This document shows positions 57,780-64,000 of a DNA stretch of 64,000 nucleotides, in pieces; within the stretch, counting starts at the first letter, position 1; each line of letters starts with the position of its first letter. The DNA comes from Chrysopilus asiliformis. Its lineage: Eukaryota > Arthropoda > Insecta > Diptera > Rhagionidae. The stretch is from contig OZ035960.1 in the NCBI GenBank assembly GCA_964034945.1, forward strand, positions 18,984,987-19,048,986, read 5' to 3'. The notes under the pieces are model-generated. The model was not told the origin of the DNA, made no database searches, and saw only the letters and a program-made list of their open reading frames with translations. Both the position numbers and the translations under genes were made by a program.

Positions 57780-57906
57780 TTAACCCATTTTAGCCCAAAT
57801 GGTCGGTTTACCGACCAGTACGTTAAGCAATTTTGATTATTATTGGTACCACATATAAGGCAAAGTTGCTATTATGAAAACACGAGGCCGGGGCAAAATG
57901 GGTTAA
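57780..57906. mobile_element. piggyBac-type TTAA MITE, 119 bp
   Basis: TTAA (57780-57783), then CCCATTTTAGCCC; the complement of CCCATTTTGCCCC ends at 57902 before TTAA (57903-57906). A subterminal palindrome GGTCGGTTTACCGACC lies at about 57801, comparable to the subterminal GGGTCAT palindromes of the larger piggyBac at 26.7 kb. Confidence 0.7.
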
Positions 57907-57949
57907 CCAATTTTGACGCGATTTTTGCATTCGAAAGCTGCCATCGCCT

Positions 57950-58620
57950 TATAAGACCCATTCGAAAGCTGTTATCGCCTCATTTTTTGGAAAAATTTAA
58001 CCGTTTTCGAGAAAATCACAAAAATGTTTTGCATTTGTGTGGGAGAGGGGGGAAAGAGTAGTCTGATTGAATTTTGATGTATTATAGAGTTGTGTAGAAT
58101 CACATTCTAAACACTTTTTCTCAAATTGAATTTTTTGAAAAAAATAACTGTTTTCGAGAAAACTGCTGAAATAGTTTTGGGAGAGGTTGGAAGGCGTGGT
58201 CCGACTAAATTTTGATGTGTGTCAAAATATGCAGAATCACATTTTAAACTCTTCTTGTCTAAACATATTTTTAAAAAAATTAACCGTTTTCAAGAAAACA
58301 AAAAAAAATATTTTCAATTTCTACGGGAGAGGTGGGCAGGAGTGGTCCGATTAAATGTTGACGTGTAGCAGAGTTTAGAATGACTTTCTCAATATTTTTG
58401 AAAAATGAACAATTTTCGAGAAAATTTCGAAAATCGCGCACATTTGTTTGGGAGAGGGGAAGGGGGAGGGGAAGAGGGAGGGGAAAGGGGGAGGGGGAAG
58501 GGGATAGAGATGGGGGGGAGGGAGGAGGAAGGAGTGGTTCAATTTTTGTCATTTTCGGACGGGGCTTAACTTTGGCTAAAAGCTTGTTCTGTGCCAAATT
58601 TCAGCGTCCATTGATTGATG
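57950..58620 (-). mobile_element. Family C direct-repeat block, minus strand (copy C6)
   Basis: About four tandem units of 115-130 bp, each with AACCGTTTTCGAGAAAA, GGGAGAGGGG, GGTCCGATTAAATTTTGATG and GAATCACATTTTAAAC. Reverse-complemented, these match the direct repeats of the copies at 25.4 and 55.0 kb. The GTCY array and 5' block are absent; the block ends in a mutated AACTTTGGC...GCCAAATTTCAGCGTCC segment. Confidence 0.65.
58452..58533 (+). repeat. G-rich purine tract
   Basis: About 80 bp of G/A with at least ten runs of three or more G (GGGAGAGGGGAAGGGGGAGG and similar), inside the last unit of the family C block. It meets the usual pattern for quadruplex formation. Confidence 0.8.
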
Positions 58621-60638
58621 AGTTTTCAATTGTTTTTTGTGTAAAAAAATCAACATAAATAAATTTTTTTTATCATGAGAGGATTAATTAATGTATTTAT
58701 CATTTCACCGCTAGGTGGTCAAAGATCTGTTTATTAATAAAAAAAAATTTATTAATATTTTATTTTTTTATCATAACACTTTTGAATTTTATTCAAAGTG
58801 CTAGGAAGTGGCAGCATAACTAAGTATTTCGGCCTACACGTCCTACTCTCGTGCTAAATCTTGTCCAGAAAATATTAAAAATCCCTCAAAATATTTAGGA
58901 ACCTTCGTTTTGGGGACTGAACGTCGAATTTCGGAATTTCCATTCCCTGATTATGCTGGAAAGAAAATTTCCTTTTTATCGGAGTGATGTGTAAATTATT
59001 TCCAAAAAAAATCTTTATTTCTTGTTCTTTTTGGAAATGCAAAAAGGTTTTCGACTGTACTTTATGAAGTAACATTTGTTTTGTTTTGTTTTTGCCTCCC
59101 TATTTTCTTTCGAACATTAATAAATTAATCAAAAGATAAACTATATCGAAGAGGCATAAATCAATCAAACATTCATTGATTTATGACACTTCGACACACG
59201 TTAAGATTTCGCTAATACCAAAAATGGCTCTAAATTTTCTTTAAAACACAATTCTTTTTATGAATTGTTTTTCTTCAATAATACTTTGATCTTCTTTTCT
59301 TATAATATTTTCTGGTAATTTTTATTTCTCATTCAAATGTTTTTTTTTACCTATAAAAGGAAAAATAATCCATCATCTTAGATGCCGATAATTAAAAATG
59401 TTTGTTCAAAATGCCCGGGCGTAGGCGATTTAATGGCATTCACATCGTTTTTCACGTTTTTTCCTATTAGATACTTTCTGTATTAAAGTGGATAACCTTT
59501 AGAAGTTCGACTGACTGTCCGTCTAGTCATTCTTTCGTTGTAAATAAAACACAACTAAAAAAAATTCTTGGTCATCAAACATAATTTGTCCAATTATAAT
59601 ACGTGTAGTAAGTCAATTGTTTATGCTAACGAATCGAAATTCAAATTAGATCTTTCATCTCTAAGATTTTGTATATAAATGATATTTAATCAATAGTTGG
59701 TATTTCCAGTAGTGTTGATCAAAAGAAAATTTTTTTTTTTAAATTTCTAACTTCTTAAGTTAGTTATAGGCTCCCGATGGATCAGATAATTAAGTGGTAA
59801 CCCAATCGGTTTTTTTTTCTAATTTAGTAACTTCAGAAGTTCAATATCCCTCATCTTAATTGACATTTATTGATCTTAACCGTTGGTCTTATTATTTCAG
59901 ATATGTCGTTAAGAAATTTACCATTTTCCACATTTTAAACATCTAAGGTATCGATCGATTAAATGCTTAAATGTTGGTATTAAAGGGAATAATGAAAACA
60001 ATATAACGATGAGAGACAAGAAGTTCAGGTGACTTAAAGCGAACATAAATTTTGAATCAATGCATACCGTAATATTTTATTCATGTATAAAATCTTAGAT
60101 ACAAAGAAAACAGTTTTAAACGCTTAATTTGGTTTTAAGATATTAAACAAAGAAAGGAAACCATTAAATCAAAGAATAATTTTATGATGTAGCTGAGATA
60201 TTTGTCAGATTTTTTTAAAACATCCAAGTTATGTTCAGCGGAATTAAGATTGTTTGAGAAGTTATACTTTAAATTATGATTATAAGTAAAGGAAACGGTG
60301 GTAAAACCGACTTTATTTCTAATGGTCTTTAGGGTGGTGTCTATAAAATATGTCAGTATTTTTAGGGGATGGGGGGACCTACGGTAGTGTGTGACAGCGG
60401 TACTAACCTTCAACTAAAAAACCGCGTTAAAGCGTGAAGGAGGGGGGGGGGGGGGTGGAAAGACCAAAAATTAGCGTGACGTAATTTATGGGCAGCCCTT
60501 TATGACCATGTTTTTGTTGGTGAAACTGAATGGCTGTCCACAAAATCCATCACGCAATTCCCCTTCCCCTACACGCTTATAGAGATATTAGAATTTTCCT
60601 GCCCGCGCAATAATAAAAGACTTCCACCTTATATAGGC
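58621..60638. other. Non-coding DNA
   Basis: No gene is supported. Around 60330-60510 a segment with GGGTGGTGTCTATAAAATA, a G run (60442-60455) and AGCGTGACGTAATTTATGGG recalls the decayed repeat at 12.9-13.0 kb. Confidence 0.4.
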
Positions 60639-61363
60639 TAGCACTAGAAAACCCGAGCCATGCTCGGCCACCTCGTCCTTTTGCTGAAAGTTTGGAGAGG
60701 TGAGACCTATCGATCTAGATAGGTCTCACCTCTGTTAGTAAAACACATGCAATAGGTTAGAAAACACAAACAGCCACCTAATGGTGAGACGATACCTTTC
60801 TTACATAATTAAACTTCATAATGATGAATATAATTGGGTTTAAATTTATATTTTTTTTATACAAAAACATCAGGTTTGTAGTGGAAAAGCAGGTTTGTAG
60901 TGGAAAAATCGAAAGCCCTTAGCTCCCTTAGTAATACTGTAAAGTTTCATTAAGATCGGACTACCCAATTCGAAGATACCAGGCGAGGGGTATCGAGGGG
61001 AGGGAAAAGTCAGGTTTGTATTGGAAAAATCAAAAGCCCTTAGCCCCCTTAGTAATACTGTAAAGTTTTATTAAGATCGGACCACCTAGTTCTAGGCGAA
61101 GGGAGAGAAAAGTCAGGTTTGTAGTGGAAAAATCGAAAGCCCTTAGCGCACTTAGTAATACTGTAAAGTTTCATTAAGATCGGACCACCCAATTCGAAGA
61201 TACCAGGCGAGGGGTATCGAGGGGAATTTTCTCAGAGGGGGGACCTATCTAGATCGATTCCTTTTCCCCGAAAATCCCTAACTTCCAAGTTTCGTTAAAG
61301 TCGTTAGGCGGGTTTTCGAGATCCTTTGTGCAGACAGACAGACAGACATTACTCGTATTATAT
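60639..61363 (+). mobile_element. GTCY/CAGA-array element family B (copy B2)
   Basis: It starts TAGCACTAGAAAACCCGAGC with the CCGAGCCATGCTCGG hairpin. Three direct repeats of ~115 bp follow (AGGTTTGTAGTGGAAAAATC, CGAAAGCCCTTAGC, TAATACTGTAAAGTTTCATT, CCAGGCGAGGGGTATCGAG), then GTTAGGCGGGTTTTCGAGAT. Only four CAGA units remain (61332-61348), and it ends ACTCGTATTATAT. It matches the nested copy at 15.45 kb, with extra sequence including a perfect hairpin near its left end. Confidence 0.75.
60696..60733. repeat. Perfect 16-bp hairpin with 6-nt loop
   Basis: AGAGGTGAGACCTATC pairs exactly with 60718-60733 around GATCTA. Part of the same word, GACCTATCTAGATCGATTCC, recurs near 61247. Confidence 0.85.
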
Positions 61364-61369
61364 CTTTCA

Positions 61370-61665
61370 CCTTAGATATGGTATAATAGATTTGCTCTGC
61401 CATTTGTAACGCATAGAATTGATCGTCGGACAAAACAATAACCCGGCCCTTACACGCGTCTGTAGAGCTGACACAGTCGCTGACACAGTCTCGTGTAAAT
61501 GCACTGACTGCCAGTTCGCTAAATGTATTTTAATGCGTCGTCAGTAATTTGACATTTGAAGTCTGTGCTACTGACAGACTTTATAGTCGCGTGTAAGGGC
61601 CGGGTTAATTTCACGAGAGTATTTAGAATTATAAATTGTCTTGATTTTTGCATCGTCGCTTGTCT
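61370..61665 (+). mobile_element. Family C 5' block (copy C7) interrupted by a MITE
   Basis: GATATGGTATAATAGATTTG, CATTTGTAACGCATAGAA and GATCGTCGGAC match the 5' block of the copy at 25.4 kb. After the insertion the block resumes with CACGAGAGTATTTAGAATTA and TTGATTTTTGCATCGTCG. The GTCY array is reduced to one or two units. Confidence 0.65.
61439..61608. mobile_element. MITE with perfect 18-bp inverted repeats, nested in C7
   Basis: ACCCGGCCCTTACACGCG (61441-61458) and its exact complement (61588-61605). TA or TAA borders both sides (61439, 61606). The GGCCCTTACACG core resembles the Harbinger-like MITEs at 1.5 and 39.2 kb. The interior repeats CTGACACAGTC and related CTGAC words. About 165 bp. 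Confidence 0.8.
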
Positions 61666-62400
61666 GTATAATATAAAATCTTCCAGAAAATGTTGGAATT
61701 TCGGAAAATAAAATCTTCAAGAAAATATTGGAGTTTCTCAATCAGAAAAGTAAAAAAAATCCTCAGCGTACCGCATAGTGTACGATAGGTATATATGGTT
61801 AAATCCGAAAAGGATCTCTTGTATAAATAAAGGCAGGACTTTATAAAAAAAATAAAAGAAATCTCAATATTTTTTCGGTCTCAACAGGCTTTAAGAAATT
61901 ATGATCTCATATAAACTTCTTTATTTATTTGTTTGAGTCATAGTAGTTCTTCTCAGATAAGTACATGATAATATAAATTAGTCATAGGAGTAGATTAGGA
62001 TAATTTTTTTTTTCGCATTTTTGGCAAATATTCATCTGTGATATCTAGCATAGCTAATGTTGACTAATTCGGAGCTTTGAACTTGCAAATTCAGCAATAA
62101 TTCCGAAAGTCGTAATGATTTTTGGTATCAACAAGAAAAATGTTTTTATTATACATTAACTGTGGACCAAAGACGAAAAATTCGAAAATTATCTCAAGAC
62201 GAGCAATAAAAAAGCATATGGTCTTCAATCATTAGTAAAGATTTGAACGAAGATGAAACAATTCACATTGCAAAAAGTTTAAAGTGCTTAAAAATCCCAT
62301 GATCCGATAAAATTGTTTTGAAAGCAGACGACTAAATTGCAATCCAATTGGCGATTAATTATAAATCGTCTCATAGTACAAAACGATTACAAGAATGATA
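61666..62400. other. AT-rich non-coding DNA
   Basis: CTTCCAGAAAATGTTGGAATT and a similar word near 61725 form a short duplication; nothing else is seen. Confidence 0.45.
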
Positions 62401-64000
62401 AACGGACTCGCCAGGTAATGTGCAATGGATCCAGGGGCCCCGCGTCACCGGATGATAAATGATGTCGCATCACCTGTTGAGGTTGGCTCTTGAAAGTTGG
62501 AAGCTGTCGGTATCTCTAGAAGAGGTCTACTGTTCAAGTGCATGAATCTCGACGGTATATGATTCGTACACCGACCGACCCCACTCGACACGTACGACAG
62601 AAAAGATACACGATTTACCTACTTTGGACATCACATCTTTGGCCATCCACGTTGCTCGCCTAGCCGGAATTCGGTGGAGCTCCCTTTGGACTACTTCTGT
62701 GTACGCCACCTACCAATATATTTGTATATGGATTCCAATAGTTGTGGGCAGTTAAATGCTGTTCTTTTCGCTCCTCAGATACCACATTTTTTACTCACTT
62801 CCATTCGGGATTCTTTTCAATGCGCCCGAGGCCCATCCATGGACCTGTTGATCATTGCACTTGATATATGCGCTTGGGATTTAGTTGCTCGGCCGGTGCA
62901 TGGATTGAATTCCCCCAGGTAGATAAAGCCGAACAAAATGTTTTGCATATACAATTGTCGCATACCACAATCATGTCAGATTGTGTGGACATAGCCATTG
63001 AACGGGCACCTACGAAGGGTACTCAAAGAATTGCAGGTAAATTCTGCTCTTGGGGTGGTAACCATCGCATGATACTAAGAAGCAACATGCTAGAGTTATG
63101 TTGTAAACGATAAGGGATTTATGCTGACTTACAAGAAGATTATCTTGGACAGTGGAACTGAAAATCATGTGGTTTTTAAAGAAAATGTAGCGGGAAGTTT
63201 TTTTTTTTTCAAAACGCGGGAGAGGGTACGGCCCCTTTTTTCAAAGTGCGGGCGCCCATGCCAGGAGATAATATAAAGTTTGAATTGGGTGTATAGTATT
63301 GGTGGCCTAAAAAATTTAAGTGCAAGCTCCTTCAATGAATTGGCTTACATGTCAGGTTCCACTGTAGCTCTATGCAAGACTACTCAAGTTGACCCCAGGC
63401 GAAGATCGATGTTAAGTGGTAATCCTTGTCCAAGGTCGACTCATAATTGTGGCCGTTGTCGGAGCTCGTTGTACCACGACAGATATTATGGATGACTCTC
63501 ATCAGTAACTACAGATGAAGACGATTCTAGCGAAAAGGCTTTGGCCATCATGTCGGCTGGAATTTTAAGGTCTTCCTTATGGATAAAAATTCGAAGGCGT
63601 TTCATATTTGTCCATTGTTATGTTTACTTAAACTTTTCCATAAGTCGTTTACGTAGGACCAGGCAATACGGACACTTTTACATGAGTTTCGGGGTAATGG
63701 ATTGGAAAGAATCTCCCTTTTGGCTCCTTCAGGCAACATTAATTGTGTGAAAAAGCAATTTATCATCGCTCCCATATTTCTCAGTTGGATTTTGTGCTCG
63801 CTATCTATTTTATGTAGGGTTGCATCTAAACATCAATTTATTTCTTCTTCTTTTTTAAATTACCTACCAAGTTCGTGTTACAAAAGTTTAACGAAACAAA
63901 AACATCTTAAAGGTGCCTGAAGTTTTTGAATTCTTGCCTCAATCATTTTCCATTCGAGTGCTATTTACAATTTAGACAGTTTTAAGTGGTTGCTTAGCTA
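62401..64000. other. Less AT-rich DNA with broken coding-like frames, unidentified
   Basis: G+C is visibly higher at 62400-63130, and several 60-82-codon frames occur on both strands (for example minus 62527-62709, EVVQRELHRIPARRATWMAK). Frames are interrupted and none is recognised. It may be a decayed gene or retroelement. No termini were found, and the region may run off the window. Confidence 0.35.

Noticed and set aside
62527..63113. Set of 60-82-codon frames at the right edge considered as a gene
   Set aside because: Frames overlap on both strands, are broken by stops and match no family I know; reported only as unidentified coding-like DNA.

Overview
The window is AT-rich eukaryotic DNA (by eye about two thirds A+T), most likely an insect chromosome arm. 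The evidence is a neprilysin-like M13 peptidase exon with a 3' splice acceptor and an AATAAA signal, a mariner transposase, hAT and piggyBac remnants with correct target duplications, a TATA-less Inr+DPE core promoter, and many non-autonomous elements built around (GTCY)n tetranucleotide arrays. The last resemble the Helitron-related mini-me/DINE-like elements described in Diptera. Diptera is my best guess, but the sequence does not prove it.

Genes are sparse. The best supported is the M13 metallopeptidase exon at 19.6-21.6 kb (+). It keeps HExxH, the substrate-binding motifs and the conserved cysteine-rich N-terminal block, but has Asp in place of the third zinc-ligand Glu and a frameshift removing its last ~25 residues. 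Weaker gene signals are a core promoter plus 5' non-coding exon with a GTGAGT donor at 44.56-44.89 kb (+), a terminal coding exon with 3' UTR and polyadenylation signal at 52.86-53.21 kb (-), and a possible small ORF at 49.87-50.21 kb (-).

The rest is mainly a mobile-element landscape. Class II remnants with defined ends: a mariner (18.0 kb, intact left end, frameshifted and truncated at the right), a hAT with perfect 8-bp duplication and a surviving zinc-finger exon (22.2-23.3 kb), a piggyBac with TTAA ends and a decayed transposase C-terminus (26.7-28.1 kb), four more short TTAA-bounded elements (3.7, 38.8, 42.6, 57.8 kb), three PIF/Harbinger-like MITEs (1.5, 39.2, 61.4 kb), and several other inverted-repeat elements. 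GTCY-array elements fall into at least four families, here called A, B, C and D. A occurs at 5.9, 13.9-16.2, 35.8, 41.7 and 51.4 kb; B at 15.4 and 60.6 kb; C at 25.4, 29.2, 37.0, 42.8, 55.0, 58.0 and 61.4 kb; D at 7.2 kb. Several are nested: the A copy at 13.95-16.15 kb carries both a 1.07-kb inverted-repeat insert and a B element; one C copy carries a MITE and another an 89-bp retroposon with telomere-like repeats. Two tiny (89 and 98 bp) retroposons have 12-13-bp target duplications. A GC-rich motif (GCGCCGC) recurs across the AT-rich intergenic DNA and partly tracks a GGGTGACCA-ended family.

No rRNA genes, CRISPR arrays or bacterial-type operons were seen. Most remaining open frames are short and compatible with chance at this base composition.
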